From contig NZ_CP009830.1 of assembly GCF_000959525.1 (NCBI RefSeq), positions 248,001 through 312,000 of the forward strand: DNA of 64,000 nucleotides. Reading direction: 5' to 3'. Of the stretch, positions 47,410-56,371 are shown piece after piece. How positions within the stretch are numbered: position 1 is the stretch's first letter; each line of letters begins with the position of its first letter. The notes under the pieces were generated by a model, which searched no databases, had not been told where the DNA came from, and saw only the letters and a program-made list of their open reading frames with translations. Both the position numbers and the translations under genes were made by a program. The DNA is from Burkholderia multivorans ATCC BAA-247. Lineage in GTDB: Bacteria > Pseudomonadota > Gammaproteobacteria > Burkholderiales > Burkholderiaceae.

Positions 47410-48225
47410 TCAGGCGGCCGTGCCGGCAGCCGGCGCGACCGCGACCGACGCTTCGCTCGTCAGCATCAGGAACGTCAAGGTTTCGCGCAGATACAGGCGA
47501 ACGACCTTGTCGGTGTGGCTCGCATAGCCGATCGACACGTCTTCGCCGAGATGAAGCTCGTAATCGCCGCCGCGCGTCGACAGCACGCAGCCGCCGCTGA
47601 TCGCCGGCGCCCAGACGATCTCGCCGCTGACGATCCGCTTGATGTGCTCGATGACCGGATAGCCCTGATCGCGCGCCTCGCTGAGCGCGGTATAGGCGTC
47701 GGCGCCGAGCAGCACCGAGTACGGGCCGTCGACGCCCGCGAGGCGCAGCGCCTCGAGCGCATCGCTGATGGCGTCCGGATAGGCGCCGACGTCGCTCGGC
47801 AGCGTGAGCTTGCGGTTCGACGTGCCTTCGCGGATCCCGACGATGCCGGCGGCCGGATAGCCGTCGAAGATCGCGCTGTCTTCCGCGAACGCGAGTCGCT
47901 GCGCGGCTTCCTTGGCCGCCTGCCAGTCGGCGTCGCGTGCACCGCGCTCGACGCTGTCGATCGCGGCGCGGTCGAGTTCGAACGGCACCGTCAGCTCGAC
48001 GATCGTGCGCACCTCGCGCAGCCGCGCATCGACGTGCTCGCGCGGCGCCGCGACGTCGCGCAGGTGCCCGGTGCCGACGGCCGAGAGTTCGGGCCCCTTC
48101 GGGCCTTCGACGTCGACCACGCGGCGGCCGGCCACCGAACGCTTGAAGGTGCGCGCGACTTCTTCCTCGATTTGCTCCCAGGCGGCGCTGGAGATCGGCG
48201 CGAGTTCGCGGTGCAGATTGTTCAT
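47410..48225 (-). CDS. Family 1 encapsulin shell protein
   Basis: 271-residue HK97-fold capsid-like protein that self-assembles into a nanocompartment. Clear matches to family 1: ELAPISSAAWEQIEEEVART, GRRVVDVEGPKG, REVRTIVELTVPFELDRAAID, FDGYPAAGIVGI, GPYSVLLGADAY, STRGGDYELHLGEDVSIGY and LRETLTFLML. The start overlaps the DyP stop (ATGA), so shell and cargo are made from one mRNA in coupled fashion. Confidence 0.95.
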   Translation of the reverse strand: MNNLHRELAPISSAAWEQIEEEVARTFKRSVAGRRVVDVEGPKGPELSAVGTGHLRDVAAPREHVDARLREVRTIVELTVPFELDRAAIDSVERGARDADWQAAKEAAQRLAFAEDSAIFDGYPAAGIVGIREGTSNRKLTLPSDVGAYPDAISDALEALRLAGVDGPYSVLLGADAYTALSEARDQGYPVIEHIKRIVSGEIVWAPAISGGCVLSTRGGDYELHLGEDVSIGYASHTDKVVRLYLRETLTFLMLTSEASVAVAPAAGTAA

Positions 48226-49283
48226 ACGCTTTTGACTCCTTTGAGCGATCCGATTTTCAGCGAGCCGTCGCGGTGCGGCTCGTTCGATGACGGGGCGGCC
48301 TCCGCGGCCTCGACGGGTGCGGCGCGGTCGGGCAGCGCGTCGAGCAGGTCGGCCGACGGCACGAAGAACAGCGAGCCGGTAACCGCGCGGCTGAAATCGA
48401 GCAGCCGGTCGTAGTTGCCCGGCGGGCGGCCGACGAACATATTCTCGAGCATCTGCTCGATCGGTGCCGGCGAGCGCGCATAGCCGATGAAATAAGTGCC
48501 GAATTCTCCGGCGCCCGGCCGGCCGAACGGCATGTTGTCGCGCAGGATCTTCACTTCCTTGCCGTTCTCGTCGAGCGTCGTCAGCGAGCTGTGCGACGAC
48601 GACGGCTTCACGTCCGGCGCCAGCTCGATGTCGGACAGCTTCGTGCGGCCGATGATGCGCTCCTGCGTCTCGACCGGCAGCGCGTTCCAGCCGGCCATGT
48701 CGTGCAGGTACTTCTGCACGATGACGTAGCTGCCGCCGGCGAACGGCGCATCCTCGTCGCCGATCACCGTGAAGTCGACCGCATCGCGGCCTTCCGGATT
48801 CTCGGTGCCGTCGACGAAGCCGATCATCGCGCGCTGGTCGAAGTTGCGAAAGCCGTGCACTTCGTCGACGACGGTCACCGCATCGCCGAGCGCGGCGAGC
48901 AGTTGCGTCGCGAGCTCGAAGCAGAGGTCCATCGCATCGGCGCGAATGTGCAGCAGGATGTCGCCGGGCGTCGCGATCGCGACGCGCTGGCCGGCGCCGA
49001 ATTCGCGGAACGGATGCAATGCCGCGGGACGCGGTGCGCCGAACAGCGCGTCCCATGCGTCCGAGCCGAAGCCGCAGACGCACGACAGGTTGCCGCCCGG
49101 CACGCGCTTGCCGACCGAGCGCACAAGCGCGGCGATGTCGCCGCACCACGAGCGGATCGTGTCGGCATGCGCGTCGCCGGGATTGATCGTCGCGACGAGA
49201 AAGATCGCGCTGCGCGTGATCGGACTGTGGACGGCCTGGGAGAGCGGGGGACGTGTTTCCATCGCGGCCTGCCGGTCAGTCAT
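48222..49283 (-). CDS. DyP-type peroxidase with encapsulin-targeting tail
   Basis: 353-residue haem peroxidase. The GxxDG motif is GFVDG 155-159 (catalytic Asp158), proximal His231 (SSSHSSLTTL), distal Arg248 (KILRDNMPFG). After a 30-residue Ala/Pro linker the C-terminus DGSLKIGSLKGV is a canonical encapsulin cargo-loading peptide, so the enzyme should be packed inside the shell encoded next. Start ATG 49283 lacks a Shine-Dalgarno; ATG 49262 is possible. Confidence 0.95.
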   Translation of the reverse strand: MTDRQAAMETRPPLSQAVHSPITRSAIFLVATINPGDAHADTIRSWCGDIAALVRSVGKRVPGGNLSCVCGFGSDAWDALFGAPRPAALHPFREFGAGQRVAIATPGDILLHIRADAMDLCFELATQLLAALGDAVTVVDEVHGFRNFDQRAMIGFVDGTENPEGRDAVDFTVIGDEDAPFAGGSYVIVQKYLHDMAGWNALPVETQERIIGRTKLSDIELAPDVKPSSSHSSLTTLDENGKEVKILRDNMPFGRPGAGEFGTYFIGYARSPAPIEQMLENMFVGRPPGNYDRLLDFSRAVTGSLFFVPSADLLDALPDRAAPVEAAEAAPSSNEPHRDGSLKIGSLKGVKSV

Positions 49284-49691
49284 GTCGGGAAGGACGGCGC
49301 GCGGCTGCCGCGGCGCGCGAACGGAAACGGATGAACTCGGTCATGCGACTGTTCTCTTGTATGACATGCGGATGAAACGCGCTGCGTACGGTCGCAACGC
49401 GCAATGCGGCGCAATCGCCGCGCATGCGGAAAAGCGATGCACGCGGGCGCGGCGCATGCGCCCGGTGCGCGACGTTCGCTTCGCATCGCGCGGTCGAGCC
49501 TGCAATCTAGCAGCTTCGGCGAGTCTTTGGAACACGTATCGCCGATCTGTCCTGCGAATGCGCAAACCATGCACCGAATCCATCGTGCCGATGCGCGGCT
49601 GTACTCCTGCCGCACGCGCGGCTGTGCTCTTGTTTGTGCAGGTGGCGTGCAGTAGATTGGGTTCGCTCGGCCGCCGACGAGGAGCACGACG
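49284..49691. other. Divergent promoter region of the encapsulin operon
   Basis: 408 bases between the DyP gene and an HTH-only LysR gene. It contains GCGGCG/CGCCGC (49406-49421), a 6-bp stem with loop CAAT. It must hold both promoters but none is obvious. No OxyR-like site recognised. Confidence 0.4.
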
Positions 49692-50021
49692 ATGAATCTG
49701 CTTGAAGCGATGCGCATCTATGTTGCGGTGGTCGAGCACGGCGGACTGCCCGGTGCGGCGTCCGAACTGAAGCTCGCCGCCGCGCACGTGAGCGACCGGA
49801 TCGACGGCCTCGAACGCTATCTCGGCTGCCGTCTGCTGTTGCGCTGCGCCGATGACGGCATCGCATGCACCGATGCCGGCATCGCGTTTCATCAGTGTTG
49901 CGTTCGCACGCTGTCGGCCGTCGACGATGCGACGGCCGATGCCGGCATCCGGCCGCCCGACGCACACGTCGCCGAGGCGCGCCGCGCTGCGCCGCACGCG
50001 CTGCATGCGGCGCGTCGCTGA
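49692..50021 (+). CDS. HTH-only LysR-type protein (truncated?)
   Basis: 109 residues. The first about 62 are a LysR winged-helix domain (MRIYVAVVEHGGLPGAASEL, HVSDRIDGLERYLGCRLLLR). The expected about 200-residue effector domain is absent; the rest is Ala/Arg-rich (AEARRAAPHALHAARR). GGAG at 49681-49684 precedes the ATG. Either a pseudogene fragment or a mini-regulator divergent from the encapsulin operon. LAAAHVSDRI in place of the usual SQPAVSxxI is an atypical recognition helix. Confidence 0.6.
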   Translation: MNLLEAMRIYVAVVEHGGLPGAASELKLAAAHVSDRIDGLERYLGCRLLLRCADDGIACTDAGIAFHQCCVRTLSAVDDATADAGIRPPDAHVAEARRAAPHALHAARR

Positions 50022-50052
50022 GCTGCGCGCGTTTTCCATCGAATCACGAAAC

Positions 50053-50505
50053 ATGCTGAATACGTCCACCGTCGCCTGTTCGCCCGCCGAGCGCATTCGC
50101 CGCCGCTTCGGCCATTTTCTCCATGCGGCCGAACTCGCGGGGCTGATCGTGATCGGCCTCGCGACGGCGTTCGCGATGGCGCAGGAGGCGTGGAAGGTCG
50201 TGCTCGCGGGCGAGGTGTCGCTGACCGACCTGCTGCTGATGTTCCTGTATCTCGAAGTGCTCGCGATGGACGTGCGCTATCTGCGGCTCGGCCGCCTACC
50301 GGTGCGCTTTCCGCTGTTCATCGCGATGACGTCGCTCGCGCGCGACCTGATCCTGCGCGGCGCGACCGACAGCCCCGCGCGGATGCTGATGACGACGTTC
50401 GGCATCGTGCTGCTCGCGCTCGGCGTGCTGATCCTCAGTTTCGGCCAGCACCGGTATCCGGCCGAAGTCGGCGACGTCGAGGACGATGTGCGTGCGAGCC
50501 GGTGA
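50053..50505 (+). CDS. PsiE-family inner-membrane protein
   Basis: 150 residues, four hydrophobic segments with the phosphate-starvation-inducible PsiE pattern: AELAGLIVIGLATAFAM, LLLMFLYLEVLAMDVRYLR and FPLFIAMTSLARDLIL. Function unknown in any organism. Weak Shine-Dalgarno; the ATG at 50053 begins just before the conserved region. Starts a run of small stress-type genes. Confidence 0.82.
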   Translation: MLNTSTVACSPAERIRRRFGHFLHAAELAGLIVIGLATAFAMAQEAWKVVLAGEVSLTDLLLMFLYLEVLAMDVRYLRLGRLPVRFPLFIAMTSLARDLILRGATDSPARMLMTTFGIVLLALGVLILSFGQHRYPAEVGDVEDDVRASR

Positions 50506-50579
50506 TCGACGCACGCGCAAGCTTTCGGTTGGCAAACGGCACGGCGTCGCGGCGCGACGCGCACGACGGAGGCTCACGC

Positions 50580-50771
50580 ATGACGACGAACGCGAACGAC
50601 TTCGCGCGCGCGATCGACTTGCAGCACGCGGCCGAGCAGGCGTACCGGCAGGCGCGCGCTGCGCACGACGCGGCCGGCGCGCAGCCTGAACCGGCTGCGG
50701 CGATGCAGGCCGCGGCCGCACGTGCGTATGTCGATGCCGCACGCGCCCGCGAACGCGCAACCGGCATCTGA
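50580..50771 (+). CDS. Small helical protein (63 aa)
   Basis: 63 residues, almost entirely helical and alanine-rich (FARAIDLQHAAEQAYRQARA, AAAARAYVDAARARERATGI). GGAGG at 50568-50572 with 7-nt spacing supports translation. Not recognised. Lies between psiE-like and DUF1269 genes. Confidence 0.55.
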   Translation: MTTNANDFARAIDLQHAAEQAYRQARAAHDAAGAQPEPAAAMQAAAARAYVDAARARERATGI

Positions 50772-50870
50772 ACGCACGCCGGCCGCGCGGCTGCTTCGCG
50801 CCGGCCGGCAAGCGCCCGCGCCGAACCGTCGCGCCGCGGCGGGGCGCGCCTTGCAAACGAGGGGGATCGG

Positions 50871-51326
50871 ATGAGCAAGCAACTGATCGTTGCCGTATTC
50901 GGCAGCGCGGACCTGGCCCGACGCGCGGCGAACGATTTCGACGCGTTGTCGGAGAAGAACGAAGGATTCACGATCGACAACGGTGTCGTCGTCGAACGCG
51001 ATGCGGCCGGCAAGCTCGCGGTGCTCGACGCCCAGGCGCGGCCGTTTCGCGGCGGCGCGATCGGCGCGATCGCCGGCGCGCTGCTCGGCCTGCTCGCGGG
51101 CCCGCTGGGCGTCGTGACAGGCTTCGCCGCCGGTGCGGGCGCGGGCGTGCTCGCCGATGCGGCGGGCAGCGCGCTGCTCGACGGCCGCTTCGTCGAATCG
51201 GTCGCGGCGACGCTCGCACCCGCCAGCGCCGCCGTGATTCTCGAGGCGAAGGAGGCGACGCCGTTCTCGGTCGACAACGTCGTGACGGGATTCGGCGGCA
51301 AGGTGATGCGCCACGCGCTCGGCTGA
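50871..51326 (+). CDS. DUF1269 family membrane-associated protein
   Basis: 151 residues: an N-terminal ferredoxin-like half (MSKQLIVAVFGSADLARRAA...EKNEGFTIDNGVVVERDA), a glycine-rich hydrophobic hairpin (GGAIGAIAGALLGLLAGPLG, VVTGFAAGAGAGVLAD) and a C-terminal half (PASAAVILEAKEATPF). This is the DUF1269 pattern. GAGGGGG precedes the ATG. Function unknown, often near stress genes. Confidence 0.82.
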   Translation: MSKQLIVAVFGSADLARRAANDFDALSEKNEGFTIDNGVVVERDAAGKLAVLDAQARPFRGGAIGAIAGALLGLLAGPLGVVTGFAAGAGAGVLADAAGSALLDGRFVESVAATLAPASAAVILEAKEATPFSVDNVVTGFGGKVMRHALG

Positions 51327-51361
51327 GCACGGCGTCGATGCATGCCGATCGCGAGGAAGCG

Positions 51362-51610
51362 ATGCAGATCGAACAGACATACCGGCGCTTGGACATCTCG
51401 GCGCCGCTGTCGCCGCTGCCGGCCAACCGCGCGATCGCGGCCGTCGACGTGAGCACCGACGATGCCGAACGCGTCGCCGATCCCGGCACCGGCCGGTGCC
51501 TGCAGATTCGCCGATGGGTCGAAGCGCTCGACGCGGCGCAGCTGACGGTCGTCGTCGGCGCATGCAAGGTCGCGATCGACCACGACGCGCACGACGTCGA
51601 CGACGCGTGA
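51362..51610 (+). CDS. Small hypothetical protein (82 aa)
   Basis: 82 residues from ATG 51362, supported by GAGGA at 51352-51356; ATG 51338 would add 8. Acidic C-terminus (AIDHDAHDVDDA). No motif recognised. It is 35 bp after the DUF1269 gene and probably co-transcribed. Confidence 0.5.
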   Translation: MQIEQTYRRLDISAPLSPLPANRAIAAVDVSTDDAERVADPGTGRCLQIRRWVEALDAAQLTVVVGACKVAIDHDAHDVDDA

Positions 51611-51915
51611 GCGCACGCGTGCGCATCGCGCGGCAACGAAGGCGTCGCGCGGTGCGCCGATCTGTTCATTACACCCGATGAAATTCGCGTCGGCCCGCGA
51701 AACTGTCACTTACATTCGCCGAATTGACGCAGTAGGATGCCGATCCTTGTCACGATGGAATCCGCATTGCTACCCGCCTTCACTTACGGTACTGGACGAT
51801 GCCCGAGCCCGCATGCCGCGGGCCGTGCGCGGCTTTCCGGCCTCGTGCGACGATGCAGGCGCGCGCCGCGCGCCGACGCGGGGCCCGTCCGATCATCGCC
51901 GACGAGGCGAGGCGG
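51611..51915. other. Upstream region of MocR copy 2
   Basis: 305 bases. It holds CGCGAAACTGT (51696-51706), identical to a stretch upstream of MocR copy 1, and two direct copies of TCACTTAC (51706-51713, 51780-51787). TTGACG at 51724-51729 is a possible -35. No gene. Confidence 0.4.
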
Positions 51916-53340
51916 ATGAAGCTCTACGAGAAGTTTGCGAACGACATCGAGAGACTCATTCGGCAAGGCGTGTACCGGCACGGCGATCGTGTGCCGTCGG
52001 TGCGGCAGGCAAGCCAGCAGCATCGGATCAGCATCACGACCGTGCTGCATGCGTACCTGCTGCTCGAAAGCCGCGGGTTGCTCGAAAGTCGGCCGCAGTC
52101 GGGCTACTTCGTGAACCTGCGCCGCGACGACGCGCATGCGCCGGTACGCGAACTGCGTCCGTCGAAGCCGATCGCGATTTCGTCGTCGGTCGACGTGAGC
52201 CGGCTCGTGCTGTCGACGCTGCGCTCGATCGGCACGGACGACGCGGTGCCGCTCGGCTCGCCGTATCCGGACCCGAGCCTGTTTCCGTTCGAGAAGCTGA
52301 ACCGCTACGCGTATGCGGCCGGGCGCGACAAGTCGCTGTGGGGCGTGACCGACGGGCTGCCGCCCGGCCATCCGCGGCTGATCCGGCAGATCGCACGGCG
52401 CTACCTCGAAAACGGCATGTCGGTCGATCCGAACGAGATCATCGTGACGGTGGGCGCGACGGAGGCGATCAATCTCTGTCTGCAGGCGGTCGCGAAACCG
52501 GGCGACACGATTGCCGTGGAGTCGCCGACGTTCTACGCGATGCTGCATGCGATCGAGCGACTGGGGATGAAGGCGATCGAGGTTGCGACGCATCCGGAAT
52601 ACGGCATCGACATCGCGGCGCTGGCGGCGATCGCGAAATCGCAGCCGATCGCCGCGTGCATGGTGATGCCGAACTTCCAGAACCCGTTGGGCTTTCAGAT
52701 GCCGGACGAGCGCAAGCGCGAGCTGGTCGAATTCGCGACGCGCGTGAACATGCCGCTGATCGAAAACGGCGTGTACAACGAACTGTATTTCGGCAATGCG
52801 CATCCGAGCGCGCTCAAATCGTTCGACCGGGAAGGCATCGTCTTGCATTGCTCGTCGTTCTCGAAGAGCCTGACGGCCGCGTACCGGATCGGATGGGCGC
52901 TGCCGGGGCGCTATCGTGAACAGGTCGAGAAACTCAAATTCCTGAACACGCTCGCAACACCGTCGCTGCCGCAACTCGCGATTGCCGAGTTTCTCGAACG
53001 CGACGGCTACGAGCATCACCTGCGGCGCTTGCGCAAGGCCTATGCGCAGCAGGCGAACCTGATGCGCGCGATGGTGTCGCGTTTCTTTCCGGAAGGCACG
53101 CGCATCTCGAGCCCGGCGGGCGGCTACGTGTTGTGGATCGAGTTGCCCGCGCAAGTCGACGCGATGCGGCTGTATCAGCTCGCGCTCGACGAAGGCATCA
53201 CGATCGGGCCCGGCTACATGTTCTCGATCACCGACAACTATCGAAACTTCATCCGGCTGAACTACAGCAGCCCGTGGTCGCCGGAAATCGAGCAAGCCGT
53301 GATTACGGTCGGCAAGCTCGCGGCCGCGCGCGTCGGCTGA
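51916..53340 (+). CDS. MocR-type regulator (GntR-HTH + aminotransferase fold), copy 2
   Basis: 474 residues, same length as the gene at 24121-25545 and differing by about 16 residues by eye, mostly at the N-terminus, around 294-306 and at the last residues. It keeps the PLP lysine (SSFSKSLTA) and the same asparagine (IENGVY) in place of the usual aspartate. The two homologous ORFs are in the same orientation 27.8 kb apart. It is convergent with the formate dehydrogenase gene. Target unknown; differing upstream regions suggest separate regulation. Confidence 0.9.
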   Translation: MKLYEKFANDIERLIRQGVYRHGDRVPSVRQASQQHRISITTVLHAYLLLESRGLLESRPQSGYFVNLRRDDAHAPVRELRPSKPIAISSSVDVSRLVLSTLRSIGTDDAVPLGSPYPDPSLFPFEKLNRYAYAAGRDKSLWGVTDGLPPGHPRLIRQIARRYLENGMSVDPNEIIVTVGATEAINLCLQAVAKPGDTIAVESPTFYAMLHAIERLGMKAIEVATHPEYGIDIAALAAIAKSQPIAACMVMPNFQNPLGFQMPDERKRELVEFATRVNMPLIENGVYNELYFGNAHPSALKSFDREGIVLHCSSFSKSLTAAYRIGWALPGRYREQVEKLKFLNTLATPSLPQLAIAEFLERDGYEHHLRRLRKAYAQQANLMRAMVSRFFPEGTRISSPAGGYVLWIELPAQVDAMRLYQLALDEGITIGPGYMFSITDNYRNFIRLNYSSPWSPEIEQAVITVGKLAAARVG

Positions 53341-53352
53341 GCGCGCCGCGCG

Positions 53353-54513
53353 TCACGTGAGCCGGTACGACTGCTCGCCGGTGCCCGCGAGCGTGCCGCC
53401 GTCGACGATTAGGTAGGCCTCGCGAATCGGCCGGCGCTCGAACCAGCACTGCAGAATTTCGAGCGTACCGGCCGCGTAGCGCGCCTGCGCGGATAGCGAC
53501 GTGCCCGAGATATGCGGCGTCATCCCGTTGAACGGCATCGCGCGCCACGGATGATCGGCCGGTGCGGGCTCGGGAAACCACACGTCGCCGCCGTAGCCGG
53601 CAAGATGGCCCGAGGCGACCGCACGCACGATCGCGTCGCGATCGACGAGTTTCGCGCGCGCGGTGTTGATCAGATACGCGCCGCGCTTCATGCGCGCGAT
53701 CATTGCGGCATCGAACAGATGCTCGGTCGACGGATAGAGCGGAATCTGCAGATTCACGATGTCGACCGCGCTCGCGAGCGACGCGACGTCCGCGTGATAG
53801 GTCAGCGCGAGTTCGTGTTCGATCGCCGGATCGAGCCGATGCCGCTGCGTATAGTGCAGCGCCAGCCCGAACGGCTTCAGCCGCCGCAGCACCGCGAGCC
53901 CGATGCGGCCGGCGCCGACCGTGCCGAAATGCATGCCTTCGATGTCGTAGCTGCGCGATACGCAGTCGGCGATGTTCCAGCCGCCTTGCTGCGCGATCGC
54001 GTGCGACGGCAGATAGTTGCGCACGAGCGCAAGCGTCGTCATCACGACATGCTCGGCGACGCTGACGCTGTTCGATCCGGTGACTTCCGCGACGGTGATG
54101 CCCGCGCGGGCGGCCGCCGCGAGATCGACGTGATCGGAGCCGATGCCCGCAGTCAGCGCGAGCCGCAGCTTCGGCGCGCGCGCGATCCGCTCGGCGGTCA
54201 GATACGCGGGCCAGAACGGCTGCGAAATCACGACGTCCGCTTCCGGCAGCCGGCGCTCGAATTCGGAGTCGGGGCCGTCCTTGTCGCTCGTCACGATCAG
54301 CGTATGACCGTGCGCCGCCAGATAGTCGCGCAAGCCGAGCGCGCCCGATACCGAGCCGACGAGTTCGCCCGGCCGAAAACCGGGCGGCCCGGACGGCGTC
54401 GGCGCGAGCTGGCCGTCCGCGTAGTGCGTGATGACGGGAATCGTGTCGCGCACGTAGCGCGGCGGATAGCCGTCGACGGGGTCGGGGTACAGCACGCAGA
54501 GGACGGTCGCCAT
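53353..54513 (-). CDS. fdh: Formate dehydrogenase, NADP-preferring type
   Basis: 386-residue metal-free D-2-hydroxyacid-dehydrogenase-fold enzyme oxidising formate to CO2. Landmarks: VLCVLYPDPVDGYP, substrate loop QPFWPAYLT at 98-106, TGSNSVSVAEH, dinucleotide motif GTVGAGRIG, and PHISGTSLSAQARYA. At the coenzyme-specificity position the usual Asp is Gln223 (HYTQRHRL), as in the NADP-dependent B. stabilis enzyme, so NADP is the likely acceptor. The second ATG (54513) is chosen: GGAG lies 6 nt upstream. It is cytoplasmic and needs no molybdenum cofactor. Confidence 0.93.
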   Translation of the reverse strand: MATVLCVLYPDPVDGYPPRYVRDTIPVITHYADGQLAPTPSGPPGFRPGELVGSVSGALGLRDYLAAHGHTLIVTSDKDGPDSEFERRLPEADVVISQPFWPAYLTAERIARAPKLRLALTAGIGSDHVDLAAAARAGITVAEVTGSNSVSVAEHVVMTTLALVRNYLPSHAIAQQGGWNIADCVSRSYDIEGMHFGTVGAGRIGLAVLRRLKPFGLALHYTQRHRLDPAIEHELALTYHADVASLASAVDIVNLQIPLYPSTEHLFDAAMIARMKRGAYLINTARAKLVDRDAIVRAVASGHLAGYGGDVWFPEPAPADHPWRAMPFNGMTPHISGTSLSAQARYAAGTLEILQCWFERRPIREAYLIVDGGTLAGTGEQSYRLT

Positions 54514-54725
54514 CATGCACTCCGGACGCGGGTCGGGACAGCGGCGCGGCAGGCGCGCCGCCGATGCGGCGTGCTGCGCCGCAACGGTGCTGACGTTCTA
54601 CGCCGGCCGCGCATCGCGCACAAGCTACAGTCGCGTTTGCGTGCGCTGCGGCGCGCGCTGTACCTGTTCTTTTCGTGAAGGACGCCGATAATGGGAGCGT
54701 TGACGAACCGTGCGGGAGCGATCCC

Positions 54726-56252
54726 ATGTCTGGAAACGCCTCCTCGGCGCCGCGTTCCGATCTCGCGCAAGGCATCGCGCTCGACGACATCGCGGACGGC
54801 GCCATGATCGAAGGCCGCGTCGGCGACGAAGCCGTGCTGCTCGTGCGGCGCGGCGATGCGCTGTTCGCGGTCGGCGCGCAGTGCCCGCATTACGGCGCAC
54901 CGCTTGCGCAAGGGCTGCTGGTCGGCGACACGCTGCGCTGCCCGTGGCATCACGCGGCCTTCTGTTTGCGTAGCGGCGCACGCTTGCGCGCGCCCGCGCT
55001 CGACGGACTCAAATGCTGGCGCGTCGAACGTCGCGACGGCCGCGCGGTCGTCGTCGATGCGCGCGCGTCGGCACCGTCGCCCGCGCCGATCGAGGCGCCC
55101 GAGTCGATCGTCATCGTCGGCGGCGGGGCGGCCGCGATCTCGGCCGCGGTCACGCTGCGCGACGAAGGCTACACGCGCGCGATCACGCTGCTCAGCGCCG
55201 ACGACGAACCGCCGTACGATCGCCCGAACCTGTCGAAGGACTATCTGGCCGGCACGGCCGAGGCCGACTGGCTGCCGCTGCGCGCGCCGTCGTTCTACAC
55301 GGACAGGAAGATCGACCTGCGCTGCGGCACGCGCGTCGCACGCATCGATGCCGCGCAGCGTGCGGTCGAGCTCGCGGACGGCAGCCGGCTCGGCTACGGT
55401 GCGCTGCTGCTCGCGACGGGCGCCGTACCGAACCGGCTGACGGTGCCGGGCGCCGATTTGCCGCACGTGTGCGTGCTGCGTTCGCGCGCGGACTGCGATG
55501 CGCTGATCGCGCGGCTTGCGACCGCGCGCCGCTGCGTGGTCGTCGGCGCAAGCTTCATCGGGCTCGAGGCGGCCGCCGCGCTGCGCACGCGCAAGCTCGA
55601 CGTGCACGTCGTCGCGCCCGGTTCGCATCCGATGGCGCACGTGCTCGGCGACGCGCTCGGCGATGCGGTGCGCGCGCTGCACGAGTCGCACGGCGTCGTG
55701 TTTCATCTCGGCGCGACGCTCGCGCGGATCGAGCACGATCGCGTGACGCTGTCGACCGGCGACGTGCTGCCTTCCGATCTCGTCGTGGTCGGCATCGGCG
55801 TTCAGCCGGACGTCGCGCTTGCGCAGGACGCGGGCCTCGAGGTCGACCGCGGCGTCAGCGTCGACCGCTATCTGCAGACGAGCGCGCCCGGCATCTATGC
55901 GGCCGGCGATATCGCGCGCTGGCCCGATCCGCTGACGGGCGAGCGCATTCGCGTCGAGCACTGGGTCGTCGCGCAACGGCAGGGCAGCACGGCCGCGCAC
56001 AACATGCTCGGCCGGCAACGGCCGTTCGATGCGGTGCCGTTCTTCTGGACGCAGCACTACGACATGACGATTCGCTATGTCGGCCATGCGGAGCACTGGG
56101 ATCGCGTCGAAATCGAAGGCGACCTGCGCGCGCACGACGGCTCGGTCAGCTACTGGCGCGGCGATGTGCGGCTCGCGGTCGCGACGATCGGCCGCGATCT
56201 CGATTGTCTGCGTGCGGAGGCGGCGCTCGAAACGCAGATCGCCGGCGGATGA
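54726..56252 (+). CDS. Rieske-FAD ferredoxin reductase-like protein
   Basis: 508 residues fusing an N-terminal Rieske [2Fe-2S] domain (CPHYGAPLAQG and CPWHHAAF, the C-x-H/C-x2-H ligands) to a class I NAD(P)H:FAD reductase of the BphA4/AIFM3 type (GGGAAAISAA for FAD, VVGASFIGLEAAAAL for NAD(P)H, YAAGDIARW near the C-terminus). ATG 54726 with GGGAG upstream is preferred over GTG 54675. Divergent from fdh. Electron acceptor unknown. Confidence 0.9.
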   Translation: MSGNASSAPRSDLAQGIALDDIADGAMIEGRVGDEAVLLVRRGDALFAVGAQCPHYGAPLAQGLLVGDTLRCPWHHAAFCLRSGARLRAPALDGLKCWRVERRDGRAVVVDARASAPSPAPIEAPESIVIVGGGAAAISAAVTLRDEGYTRAITLLSADDEPPYDRPNLSKDYLAGTAEADWLPLRAPSFYTDRKIDLRCGTRVARIDAAQRAVELADGSRLGYGALLLATGAVPNRLTVPGADLPHVCVLRSRADCDALIARLATARRCVVVGASFIGLEAAAALRTRKLDVHVVAPGSHPMAHVLGDALGDAVRALHESHGVVFHLGATLARIEHDRVTLSTGDVLPSDLVVVGIGVQPDVALAQDAGLEVDRGVSVDRYLQTSAPGIYAAGDIARWPDPLTGERIRVEHWVVAQRQGSTAAHNMLGRQRPFDAVPFFWTQHYDMTIRYVGHAEHWDRVEIEGDLRAHDGSVSYWRGDVRLAVATIGRDLDCLRAEAALETQIAGG

Positions 56253-56371
56253 CGGCGAAGGCCGTGCGCAGGCGGCGCCATCGCGCGCGTCCGGCACGGC
56301 ATCGGTCTTGACGCAAACGGCTTCGGCAACGTTGCGTACGCAACGAATGCGCGAGCCTGACGGGAAACGGA

